A DNA stretch of 64,000 nucleotides from [Leptolyngbya] sp. JSC-1 (lineage in GTDB: Bacteria; Cyanobacteriota; Cyanobacteriia; Elainellales; Elainellaceae). The DNA is taken from positions 510,415-574,414 of the forward strand of contig KL662191.1 of assembly GCA_000733415.1 (NCBI GenBank), written 5' to 3'. The notes below the pieces were generated by a model that saw only the letters and a list, made by a program, of their open reading frames with translations, searched no databases and was not told where the DNA came from. Shown here in pieces: positions 1 to 8,081 of the stretch. The position numbers and the translations under genes were made by a program. Positions within the stretch are counted from its first letter, which is position 1; the number at the start of each line of letters is the position of its first letter.

Positions 1-31
1 CTCTTGCCGTCGATTAGAAGTCGATTAGAAT

Positions 32-469
32 CTATTGCACTGCCTCATCGATCGCATCGCCTACATCATCGGCAGTATTACCAACTGCTCTACCAGTGTT
101 ATCAGCCGCCTCATCGACCGCATTGGCCGCATCGTCTACAGCATGACCAGTATCATCAGCCGCCTCATCCACTGTATTGCCTACATCATTACCTACATCA
201 TCGGCTGTATCATCCACAGCATTGGCGGCATCGTCCACAGCGTTACCGGTTGCATCTACAGCATCGTCTACAGCGTTGCCCGTTGCATCTGCTGCATCAT
301 CGATTGCGTTACCGGTTGCATCTACAGCGTCATCCACTGCATTGCCAGTCGCGTCAGCCGCATTATCCACCGAATTACCAATGTTTTCGAACAAATTTGC
401 CTTGGCGGCTGGAGCAATCACCCCCGCGAGCACAAACGCAGAAAGACCAGCAAAAATGAGCGATTTCAT
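32..469 (-). CDS. Secreted acidic 11-residue-repeat (LEA-like) protein
   Basis: Predicted 145-residue exported protein. The start at 469 is chosen because a strong AGGAGG site lies 6 nt upstream, and the N-terminus (MKSLIFAG...APAAKA) is a classic signal peptide cleaved near residue 24. The mature part is almost entirely degenerate 11-residue units of the type NAVDDAADATG, rich in Ala, Asp, Val and Gly, with no Cys and almost no aromatics. An 11-residue period with acidic faces resembles group-3 LEA or apolipoprotein-like amphipathic helices. That resemblance is inferred from pattern, not from a recognised family. The DNA repeat has the matching 33-bp period. Possible roles are desiccation or membrane protection, or an envelope-associated disordered polymer; none is demonstrated. 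The gene stands alone near the window edge. Confidence 0.75.
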   Translation of the reverse strand: MKSLIFAGLSAFVLAGVIAPAAKANLFENIGNSVDNAADATGNAVDDAVDATGNAIDDAADATGNAVDDAVDATGNAVDDAANAVDDTADDVGNDVGNTVDEAADDTGHAVDDAANAVDEAADNTGRAVGNTADDVGDAIDEAVQ

Positions 470-691
470 TACTGTACCTCCTGATTGGTCCTGATTAGGT
501 GTGAGTAACTTCTGGGTAGTTCCTATCTGTTCCAGCTTACACAATCGATAGGACAAGCCACCTGTCTCATTTGGCGGAGATTGGCAGAGATTGGGAAAGA
601 ATGTGATACCTTACGACTGAAGGTTTTTGAGTCTTCCGACCGAGTGTTCCGAACTAGGTGTTCCCAAAGTATTTCTAACAGAGAAGCGCGT

Positions 692-1536
692 ATGGTTAGA
701 CGACTTGTCCTGCATGGCAGCGTTGGCATTTTGACAAGTTTGGTGGTTGCGGGTCTGAGGTCTGCTTCTGCAGTTGAGCCATCCTGTCAGAACCGATTAG
801 AGGCCAACTCCCATCAGACCAATGTGAGCAATGTCAGGAATTCCGCAAATCCCATTTTTTGGTCATGGGGGGTGGCGGTGCTCCCTCCTATAACGAAATT
901 GCGTTGGAAAAGAATGTTCTGTACTTTCAGCGCACCCTGCAAACCAACGACCAGCGGCCCATTTTCTTCTACTTCACTGGGCATGGCTACCGCAATCCGC
1001 GCAATTTGGACAATAATGCCATGATTCTCTGGCAAGAGGAATTACTCTCAGTTCAGCAATTTGCCGCATCACTAGACCAGTTGCCCCAAACTGTTCCAGT
1101 CGTAGCCATGATGTCCCAGTGCTATTCCGGCTCCTTTGCTAATTTTATCTACCAGGGAGGTGATCCCCGGCGGCCTGTAGCGCTCCAGACTCGCTGCGGC
1201 TTTTTCGCCACGATCAAGTCTCGTCCCTCGGTGGGCTGCACCCCAGAAGTGAACGAAGCCGATTACCGTGACTACAGTTCTAGCTTTTTTGCCGGACTGA
1301 GCGGTCCTGACCGCACCGGACAGCGAGTTGCTTCTGCCAATTACAACCGCGATGGGCGGGTTTCCTATGCTGAGGCTCATGCCTTTGCCAAGGTAGATGA
1401 GCAGTCTACCGACCTACCTGTTTCAACCCTAGAAGTGTGGCTCCAGGAGCAGACTGGCCGCAGCCAACAGCAAATTTTAACGCTGACTTCATCCACTACT
1501 GCATTCAACTATTGGCTGTTCAACTCCCAGTTGTAA
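692..1536 (+). pseudogene. Caspase-like (C13/C14) protease, frameshifted
   Basis: A signal peptide (MVRRLVLH...RSASA) starts at 692 in one frame. The protease domain follows in another frame from about 859, so the two parts need a -1 shift at the T6 tract 855-860. The downstream part carries a caspase-type dyad: His in FFYFTGHG and Cys in MMSQCYSGSF, then a C-terminal tail ending in YWLFNSQL. It resembles secreted caspase-like proteins of cyanobacteria. The stretch between the LEKNVLYFQRTL motif and the FFYFTGHG strand is very short; from memory the family has about 50-80 more residues there, so an internal deletion is also likely. The stop overlaps the 3' end of the convergent DUF547 gene by 28 nt. 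Most likely a decayed gene; a sequencing error at T6 or recoding are alternatives. Confidence 0.65.
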
Positions 1537-2369
1537 TCTAGATAGCTCACCCGATAGTTACCTTGCTGTAAGTAATGGCGATCGGCAGGGCTGATGTAGC
1601 TGCTAATAAAATTCAGCGCGGCCCGCTGTTTTTCATTACCAGAGAAACCATCTGTTGCGTATTCAGCAATCCAATCCTCTCCAAACCAATCAAAGATCGC
1701 AGAAATGGAAACCTGATTGGCCTCACGGTTGATTTGCAGCCCTTCAGGACTATTCAACCAGCGGCGCACCTGGTCTTCGAGTTGGGCATCCAGAGTTTCG
1801 CCTCTGTAGGGTTCGGTGCGTAACGGTGGGCAGCTAATGGCTGTGCAATTTAGCGCTGCATGAATTCGAGGTTCCTGATAGTTTTTGCGCAGCGTTTGGT
1901 GCTCAATCGCGTCCAGGGTTTTAGATTGGCCTGCTACTTGAAACTTACGAATCCGCCAGACGCCTGGAATATCGCGAATACTGGCTTTGAGTGGCCGCTG
2001 GTCGATAATCGATTCCAGCGTAAAGGCATTGTAGGCATTGATCAGGAACGCAATCTGGTCGGCCTCGCCCCAGGCAGCAAAAGTATCTGGATCGACTTCA
2101 CCAAGAGAGCGATTAAAGGCTTTCAGTGGTTCAGGATTAACCTGGAGGCCACGATAATTCACAAATCCCTGTTCATTCACATAGCGATGCAAAATGGCGT
2201 CATAGGCGTCGTAATTTAAGGGTACAGCAGTGACAGCACGACTCGTTTGCCCATTGGCTGGCGCGGACTGCGGTTGGGATGCAGGCAACAAGGACGGTAA
2301 ATTTGCAGAACACCCAACCAGAACAGTAATGATGGGCAGAAAAATCAGCAGGGCTTTGTCTGAAGTCAT
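1509..2369 (-). CDS. DUF547 lipoprotein
   Basis: 286-residue predicted lipoprotein. The start at 2369 (MTSDKALLIF) is preferred over 2432 because it gives a compact signal peptide with the lipobox LVGC (Cys at residue 20). A Pro/Ala/Gln-rich linker follows, then a DUF547 domain with its hallmarks: NAYNAFTLESI, a conserved HAALNCTAISCPPLRTEPY segment, and IFDWFGEDW near the end. DUF547 proteins are widespread in bacteria and plants; their biochemical activity is not firmly established. The gene lies 49 nt downstream of the glycosyltransferase on the same strand and is probably co-transcribed with it, which suggests an envelope role. Family assignment is confident; function is unknown. Confidence 0.85.
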   Translation of the reverse strand: MTSDKALLIFLPIITVLVGCSANLPSLLPASQPQSAPANGQTSRAVTAVPLNYDAYDAILHRYVNEQGFVNYRGLQVNPEPLKAFNRSLGEVDPDTFAAWGEADQIAFLINAYNAFTLESIIDQRPLKASIRDIPGVWRIRKFQVAGQSKTLDAIEHQTLRKNYQEPRIHAALNCTAISCPPLRTEPYRGETLDAQLEDQVRRWLNSPEGLQINREANQVSISAIFDWFGEDWIAEYATDGFSGNEKQRAALNFISSYISPADRHYLQQGNYRVSYLDYNWELNSQ

Positions 2370-2418
2370 GGCTAGTAGTTTGTTGGATAGGGTGAATTCT
2401 GCATATCTCTGCATATCT

Positions 2419-4509
2419 CTATTGAGGTTCAACTTCCTGAATTGTGCCTGAGCTTGACCTGAGCATTGGCTGAATTACCATCCACAGCCAGCCTAAAAGC
2501 AACGGTGCCCAAAGTATGCCGCGTTCTAGCGGCAGCAGTAGCCAATCCCGATTTCCCAATGCCTGTCGATGCGGCAAGACAAAGTAAATAAATGCAGATA
2601 GGCTGACTAAACGAGTACCCCAGTTACGGCTAGCGACTGCAAACGGTATTAGCCAAGTGAAATACCAGGCATGAACAATTGGAGATAGAATTAACAACGC
2701 AAAGAAATACCATTCTGTAAATATCAAAAAGTACTTGGCCCGCAGTAGTAGCCAGCCAATCACCAAACCAAGGGGAATTGCATAAAGCCAATTTTCCCAG
2801 CGAGCCGGTTGCCAAATTAGACTAACCCCGTAGGGAATTAGCTCCGCACTGCGCCCATGCGACACAAACACAGAACCCGTTGGCACCAACGTACAAACTC
2901 CACCCTGACAGAATGGAACAGCCGCCAGCAGTAGGGGCAAACTGCCACAAAGCATCACCCACCCGACTGATTTAACCTGTGCGTATCTGAAGCGGGGATA
3001 CTTCAGCACTGGTTGCCGCAGGGTTTGCTTCAGGGTTTGCCAGATCACAAAGCCCAAAAGCGGCAGTGACATCCACTTAATTGCAATGCTGAGGCCAATC
3101 CAGCCAGCGCTCGTGAGTTTGCTCACCAGAGGAGCCATGCTCCAGCTGCGCCGACTGCTTTGTGGCTGTATGGCAGAGTCAAACATCAGCCAAGCCACCA
3201 CGATGGGCAGCAGAAACCAGCTATCGTAATGGGCCGCTCCGGCAAAGGAGTAGATCACCAGGGGATTCCAGGCATAGAGCAGTGTAGCGGCATAGCCAAA
3301 ACGACGACTGAGCAGCCAGCAAATCAGCAGATCCACACCAACAAACGCCAGTTTGAAGACCAGGACACTGGGAGTGATTGAGGCTAGCATCCAGAAACCG
3401 AGTTGGGCAACAGGTGGGTAAATGCTAGTGACATCGGGGTGGTTGATCAGCGGCCACCAGTCGGTGCGATAGGCCGCCAACTCTGGTGCATTGGGAGCCA
3501 ACTCATAGGGGCTGAATCCCAAGGTTTGGAGGTAGCCTTCCCAGAGATAGCGCCACACATCGTCACTAGGATACATGGGCAGCAGCAGCAGGCGGGATAT
3601 CAGGACTACGGCCCAAAACCAGCTAGCGCTAATTGCCCGCACACCCCAACTGCAAGCAGATCCTAGCCCCAACAAGCTAACGCCCAGCCAAAATTGGGGC
3701 ATCATTTCCGTCTGCTGAAAATTGCCAGCTGGCATCAACCAGAGGCAACCTGCCAGGAGCAGCAGGGAACTCAATCCTAGCCCTAACGAACGAGTACAGC
3801 AGAGCCGCCTCAGCTTTTGGGCGTAGAGAACTGCTAGCGTACCCAGAATTACCAGACCGGCCTGCAGACTACCCACCAGCGTGCCGGAGATCTTCGAGCG
3901 TCCACCCTGACGAGGCCGATATCCAACCGGCAGTTCACAAATGCGCAGTCCTGCCTCAACCGCCCGCACCTGCATTTCCACTGTCCAACCAAAACCCCGA
4001 TCCTGCATCTCGAACTGCTCCAAGGCCGAACGCCGAATTAGCCGCAGCGGGCCAAGATCCCGGTAAGACTGCCCCCAACCCAATTGGATCAGAAAGCCAG
4101 CCAATTGGCTGCCAAAGTTTTGCGCCGGAGTTAAAACAGCGCGTCCTGCCGCAGTAGCTCGCCGGTTGCCTAAAATCAGGTCATACTCGGCTGTGGTAGC
4201 CATAAACAAGGGCAACTGGGATAGGTCATCGCTGCCGTCTCCATCGCAAAACAAAATCCATTCAACCTGGGCCGGCAACTGCTGGAGTCCGCGCCAGCAG
4301 GATTGGCCATAGCCAGGTATGGGTTCGGTGACCACTTCTGCACCGGCCTGCTCGGCAATGGCTCCACTGCCATCGGTGCTGCCATTATCCACAACGCGAA
4401 TCTGAGTTAGTCCATAGGACTGGAGGGCTTGAATTACAGCAGCAATTGTCTCGGCTTCATTGCGAACAGGAATCAACACGAGTACGGGCAAGGCTTGGCA
4501 GCTAATCAT
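2419..4509 (-). CDS. GT2 glycosyltransferase fused to polytopic GT-C-like membrane domain
   Basis: 696 residues in two parts. Residues ~1-240 are a GT-A glycosyltransferase of family 2, like dolichyl/polyprenyl-phosphate mannose or glucose synthases: PVLVLIPVRNEAETI, VVDNGSTDG, a FCDGDGSDD metal-binding site and GNRRATAAGRAVLTP. Residues ~240-690 hold about ten hydrophobic segments with short loops (YPSDDVWRYLWEGYLQTLGFSPYELAP), typical of GT-C/DUF2029-type mannosyltransferases that use lipid-linked sugars. The fusion suggests one protein makes a polyprenyl-phosphate sugar and transfers it across or within the membrane to a lipid or polysaccharide; substrate and acceptor cannot be read from sequence. 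It is the first gene of a likely two-gene unit with the DUF547 lipoprotein. Confidence 0.85.
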   Translation of the reverse strand: MISCQALPVLVLIPVRNEAETIAAVIQALQSYGLTQIRVVDNGSTDGSGAIAEQAGAEVVTEPIPGYGQSCWRGLQQLPAQVEWILFCDGDGSDDLSQLPLFMATTAEYDLILGNRRATAAGRAVLTPAQNFGSQLAGFLIQLGWGQSYRDLGPLRLIRRSALEQFEMQDRGFGWTVEMQVRAVEAGLRICELPVGYRPRQGGRSKISGTLVGSLQAGLVILGTLAVLYAQKLRRLCCTRSLGLGLSSLLLLAGCLWLMPAGNFQQTEMMPQFWLGVSLLGLGSACSWGVRAISASWFWAVVLISRLLLLPMYPSDDVWRYLWEGYLQTLGFSPYELAPNAPELAAYRTDWWPLINHPDVTSIYPPVAQLGFWMLASITPSVLVFKLAFVGVDLLICWLLSRRFGYAATLLYAWNPLVIYSFAGAAHYDSWFLLPIVVAWLMFDSAIQPQSSRRSWSMAPLVSKLTSAGWIGLSIAIKWMSLPLLGFVIWQTLKQTLRQPVLKYPRFRYAQVKSVGWVMLCGSLPLLLAAVPFCQGGVCTLVPTGSVFVSHGRSAELIPYGVSLIWQPARWENWLYAIPLGLVIGWLLLRAKYFLIFTEWYFFALLILSPIVHAWYFTWLIPFAVASRNWGTRLVSLSAFIYFVLPHRQALGNRDWLLLPLERGILWAPLLLGWLWMVIQPMLRSSSGTIQEVEPQ

Positions 4510-4795
4510 ACTTTAACCCCAGGTGAACGCCTTAGATTAACCCGCAATCACTCAGCTTGCCTAGGCAATCGATTGGCTGTCCCGATTAACCAACATTGGG
4601 ATGAGATGCGGCTGAGAAAACCCTGAGAAAAGGGGCAGAAGGCCAATCAGTCATTCGCTTTTCCCCTGCCATAGCAAAATCTAGTGGCAAGCCGCCGGAG
4701 ATTGGGTAAAATCGCTATGATCAAGGAGAAGTGATTGATTTGCTCCTAATTTGCATTTGGTTGCATTTGATTTGCATTAATTTGGAGGCACTCCA

Positions 4796-5392
4796 ACGGT
4801 TTACACACGTCCCCTAGCTCGCTTAATCGAGCAATTGCAGCGCCTGCCCGGAGTTGGACCCAAAACGGCTCAACGTCTAGCGCTCCATATCCTCAAACGT
4901 CCAGAAGCCGATGTTCAAGCCCTGGCCCAAGCGCTTTTAGAAGCAAAACAGCAGGTTGGTCTTTGTTCGGTGTGCTTTCACCTGTCGGCTGAACCCGTCT
5001 GCGAAATTTGCCGCGACCCTAACCGCGAGCAGCAGACAATTTGCGTTGTGTCTGACTCTAGAGATGTGATTGCCCTGGAACGAACTCGCGAGTACAAAGG
5101 CAAATACCACGTTTTGGGTGGATTGATTTCGCCGATGGATGGTATCGGTCCCGATCAACTCTATATCACCCAGTTGGTTCGCCGTGTTAGTAAGCAAGAT
5201 ATCAAAGAAGTGATTTTAGCGATCAACCCCAGCGTCGAAGGAGAAACTACGACTTTGTATATCGGTCAGCTCCTTAAACCATTTACGAAAGTAACGCGAA
5301 TTGCCTTCGGTTTACCGATGGGTGGTGATTTGGAATATGCCGATGAAGTGACGTTAGCCAGAGCCTTAGAAGGGCGGCGAGAGTTGGATTAG
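4796..5392 (+). CDS. recR: Recombination mediator RecR, probable non-AUG start
   Basis: RecR binds DNA with RecO/RecF and loads RecA at gaps. Seen: helix-hairpin-helix LPGVGPKTAQRLALHIL, a four-Cys zinc finger (CSVCFHLSAEPVCEIC), and a Toprim domain (CVVSDSRDVIALERT, then GGLISPMDGIGPDQL). Family-like N-terminal residues (VYTRPLARLIEQLQ) are encoded upstream of the only canonical start, TTG 4835. The frame is open from 4781, and a GGAGG site at 4784-4788 is spaced for ACG 4796, so the start given is ACG 4796. The conservative alternative is TTG 4835 (185 residues). From 4796 the protein is 198 residues, the usual RecR size. No ATG, GTG or TTG exists between the upstream stop (4778) and 4835. 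It converges on psbA. Confidence 0.85.
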   Translation, partial: TVYTRPLARLIEQLQRLPGVGPKTAQRLALHILKRPEADVQALAQALLEAKQQVGLCSVCFHLSAEPVCEICRDPNREQQTICVVSDSRDVIALERTREYKGKYHVLGGLISPMDGIGPDQLYITQLVRRVSKQDIKEVILAINPSVEGETTTLYIGQLLKPFTKVTRIAFGLPMGGDLEYADEVTLARALEGRRELD

Positions 5393-5464
5393 GGTTGAGG
5401 GTTGAGTTGATATTGAATTCACTTGATTGTCGGTTGACCTATTAGATACAAATATTCTAGCTAT

Positions 5465-5488
5465 AAAAAACGCCCTCTGGAGAGGACG
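5465..5488 (-). terminator. Rho-independent terminator of psbA
   Basis: On the minus strand a GC-rich hairpin (CGTCCTCT paired with AGAGGGCG, one G-U wobble) is followed directly by six T residues. It lies 78-101 nt beyond the psbA stop. The plus strand lacks a T-run after the stem, so it serves psbA rather than recR. Confidence 0.75.
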
Positions 5489-5566
5489 CTTAATCAATGC
5501 TTCAGTATCAATCGCTTCAGTACTAATAGTTGGAATCAGTTCACCATCAGGTTATTAACCCACTCA

Positions 5567-6649
5567 TCAACCCACCAGACTAGGCGCAGTTACGGCAACC
5601 GGAGTGGCTTCACCCATCGCTAGATCCAAGGGGAAATTATGTGCATTTCGTTCATGCATCACTTCAATTCCCAGGTTGGCGCGGTTGAGCACATCGGCCC
5701 AGGTGTTAATCACATGTCCTTGGGAGTCCAGGATCGAATTATTGAAGTTGAAGCCATTTAGGTTAAACGCCATTGTACTAATTCCCAAGGCTGTGAACCA
5801 AATCCCTACCACTGGCCAAGCTCCCAGGAAGAAATGCAGCGAACGCGAATTGTTGAAGCTGGCATATTGCCAAATCAACCGGCCAAAGTAACCGTGAGCC
5901 GCAACAATATTATAGGTTTCATGCTCCTGGCCAAAATGATATCCAGCATTGGCTGACTCATACTCGGTAGTTTCCCGAATCAGACTAGAGGTAACTAGAG
6001 ACCCGTGCATGGCACAGAATAGGGCACCGCCAAACACCCCGATCACACCCAGCATATGGAAGGGATGCATCAGGATATTGTGCTCAGCTTGAAACACAAA
6101 CATGAAATTAAACGTTCCGCTGATGCCTAAAGGCATACCGTCTGAGAAAGAACCTTGACCAATTGGGTAGATTAAGAAAACCGAAGTTGCTGCTGCCACT
6201 GGAGCACTGTAAGCCACACAGATCCAGGGCCGCATCCCTAAGCGATAACTCAACTCCCATTGGCGTCCCATCCAACAAAAGATACCAATTAAGAAATGAA
6301 AGACAATCAGTTCGTAGGGACCGCCATTGTAGAGCCATTCATCCATAGACGCGGCTTCCCAAATTGGGTAGAAGTGCAGCCCGATGGCATTGGAGGTCGG
6401 CACCACTGCCCCTGTAATGATGTTATTGCCGTCGAGCAGCGAACCGGCAATTGGCTCACGAATCCCGTCCATATCAACGGGTGGAGCGGCAATGAAAGCA
6501 ATGATAAAGCAAATGGTTGCAGTCAGTAGAGTGGGGATCATCAGGACACCGAACCAACCCACATACAAACGATTGTTGGTGCTGGTGACCCAATCACAAA
6601 AACGTCCCCACAGGTCGGAACTTGTTCGTCTCTGTAAGGTTGTAGTCAT
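5567..6649 (-). CDS. psbA: Photosystem II D1 protein, Gln130 form
   Basis: D1 is a core reaction-centre subunit of photosystem II in the thylakoid membrane. It binds P680, pheophytin, QB and the Mn4CaO5 cluster. From ATG 6649 (GAGGATT upstream) the protein has the standard 360 residues. Key residues are all present: Tyr161 (YZ), Asp170, Glu189, His190, His198, His215, Ser264, His272, His332, Glu333, Asp342 and Ala344, followed by the 16-residue C-terminal extension removed by CtpA. Residue 130 is Gln, the type seen in the low-light D1:1 form; Glu130 marks high-light forms. Gly80, Phe158 and Thr286 are standard, so this is not the low-oxygen D1' variant. It has its own upstream region and terminator, as expected for one member of a psbA family. 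Confidence 0.98.
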   Translation of the reverse strand: MTTTLQRRTSSDLWGRFCDWVTSTNNRLYVGWFGVLMIPTLLTATICFIIAFIAAPPVDMDGIREPIAGSLLDGNNIITGAVVPTSNAIGLHFYPIWEAASMDEWLYNGGPYELIVFHFLIGIFCWMGRQWELSYRLGMRPWICVAYSAPVAAATSVFLIYPIGQGSFSDGMPLGISGTFNFMFVFQAEHNILMHPFHMLGVIGVFGGALFCAMHGSLVTSSLIRETTEYESANAGYHFGQEHETYNIVAAHGYFGRLIWQYASFNNSRSLHFFLGAWPVVGIWFTALGISTMAFNLNGFNFNNSILDSQGHVINTWADVLNRANLGIEVMHERNAHNFPLDLAMGEATPVAVTAPSLVG

Positions 6650-6725
6650 AAGCAATCCTCACTTGAATCACGGCAAGTCAGGACATAATCAAACTTTGGT
6701 CAATGATTTTGATTTGTTCAGTTTG

Positions 6726-6761
6726 ATTCAGTTATTCATTCAGTTGTTCATTCAGTTGTTC
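6726..6761 (+). repeat. Three 12-bp tandem repeats in the psbA leader
   Basis: Consecutive units attcagttattc, attcagttgttc and attcagttgttc start at 6726, 6738 and 6750. They sit 77-112 nt upstream of the psbA start codon, between it and the candidate promoter, so they would be transcribed in the 5' untranslated leader. Confidence 0.85.
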
Positions 6762-6849
6762 AGTGATGCAACTAATTACCAAGTACTAATTACAAGTGCG
6801 TTGAAGCGCAGTAACAATAGCGTTACTTAATTCTTATCTTAATCAGAAC

Positions 6850-6878
6850 ATTTAAAAGTGATCCGCAAATTAAGTTAA
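6850..6878 (-). promoter_or_regulatory. Candidate psbA promoter
   Basis: On the minus strand TTAACT (6878-6873) and TTAAAT (6855-6850) are separated by 17 nt and lie about 200 nt upstream of psbA in an AT-rich stretch. Match to the sigma-70 consensus is only fair. The rest of 6650-7167 holds the repeats above and no convincing gene. Confidence 0.3.
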
Positions 6879-7167
6879 CTTATGTTAATAATCTTCTTGT
6901 CTATGCTGATTGACATGCACCCCTCTTTTTACGTTAGCAGCAGAAAAACATAATTGATTTGTCAACTGCAATGGTCAGGCAGCTTTAGAGAGCCTAGGAG
7001 TTTTCTTTGCAGCAAAGGATGTTGAAAGTATCGAATGTGCTAGATTAGCCTGCTAAATTCCCCAATCCTGGAGGACGTTCAAACCAGATCCTCCCCAGGA
7101 TTAGAGGCTAGGGAGACAGATTGAATAGCATAATCGCCCCTGCCAAATCGGACATCAACATCAAGCC

Positions 7168-7947
7168 TTAAAACCTTCTTAACTGCGCTGCTTGGTTGAA
7201 ATACTGCCGATCGATGCCGTTAATTAAAATCACGGCTGTTAGCAGCGTCGTAAATGCCAGCATAAACATAATCAGCATTTGATAAAGAGACGCATTCAGC
7301 GGATCAACGCCGCTCAAAATTTGGCCGGTGATAATTCCGGGCAAGGTGACAATGCCGACAACCAACATCGAATTTAAGGTTGGAATCAACCCTGCTTTGA
7401 TCGCTTCACGGCGATATAGCTGGGTGGCTTGGCGAGGAGTGGCTCCTAAACTGAGGTGGGTTTCAATGTCGAGTTGGCTGTTGTTGAGGGTGCTGACAAA
7501 TCGCTCTCCGGCCAAGGCAGCGGCGTTCATGCTGTTACCTAACACAATCCCAGCCAACGGCACAAGGTACTGCGGTTCATACCAAGGTTCGAGGCGCAGC
7601 ACTAGGAGGTTGACGTAGGCTAGGGTGAATCCCGTGCTGAGGACCAGCGAGCTGCCCAGGATTGGTACAAGCTGAGGTAGCTTGCGGCTGATCCGGTTGC
7701 GAGCCACGACGGTTGCAATGATAGTCATAGTCAGCACAATCGCGAGTACAGCCCAGGGGTTCCGCAGAGCAAACACCAGCGCCAGCAGGTAGCCCACCAC
7801 TAAGAGCTGCACAATCGTCCGCCCGGTCGCTATGAGCAAGCTGCCAGTCAAGCCCAAGCGCTGCCACGCCGATAGAGCCATTGCCAGGACCATTAGCCCC
7901 AAGGCAAACCCCATGCCTACCAAATCCAGCTCAATGAGATTGTTCAT
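7168..7947 (-). CDS. FetB/UPF0014-type ABC permease
   Basis: 259-residue polytopic membrane protein with about six to seven hydrophobic helices. ATG 7947 is chosen over TTG 7956; the weak Shine-Dalgarno-like purine stretch upstream does not decide it. The sequence has UPF0014 features: GRTIVQLLVVGYLL near the N-terminus, LVPLAGIVLGNSMNAAAL in the middle, and the cytoplasmic coupling segment ETHLSLGATPRQA. The characterised relative is E. coli FetB (YbbM), which with the ATPase FetA exports iron and aids peroxide resistance. No ATPase gene is adjacent here, so the partner is elsewhere or the protein acts differently. The gene is divergent from the downstream radical SAM gene. Confidence 0.85.
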   Translation of the reverse strand: MNNLIELDLVGMGFALGLMVLAMALSAWQRLGLTGSLLIATGRTIVQLLVVGYLLALVFALRNPWAVLAIVLTMTIIATVVARNRISRKLPQLVPILGSSLVLSTGFTLAYVNLLVLRLEPWYEPQYLVPLAGIVLGNSMNAAALAGERFVSTLNNSQLDIETHLSLGATPRQATQLYRREAIKAGLIPTLNSMLVVGIVTLPGIITGQILSGVDPLNASLYQMLIMFMLAFTTLLTAVILINGIDRQYFNQAAQLRRF

Positions 7948-8081
7948 TCTTTTCAAGAGGAGATTACAATAAACAATGAAAAATCACAAAACTTGAAGAT
8001 AATTGGAGGATTTTCCGGTCTGGTTAAAACTTAGAAGTAAATTTGAAGAATTCATGCATTCTTCTGCCCCCTGGAGTGCCT

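Noticed and set aside
4..494. Long plus-strand frames rich in His/Arg/Pro or Ile/Ser opposite the first gene
   Set aside because: They are products of the repeat in the minus-strand acidic protein, which has a signal peptide and a strong ribosome site.
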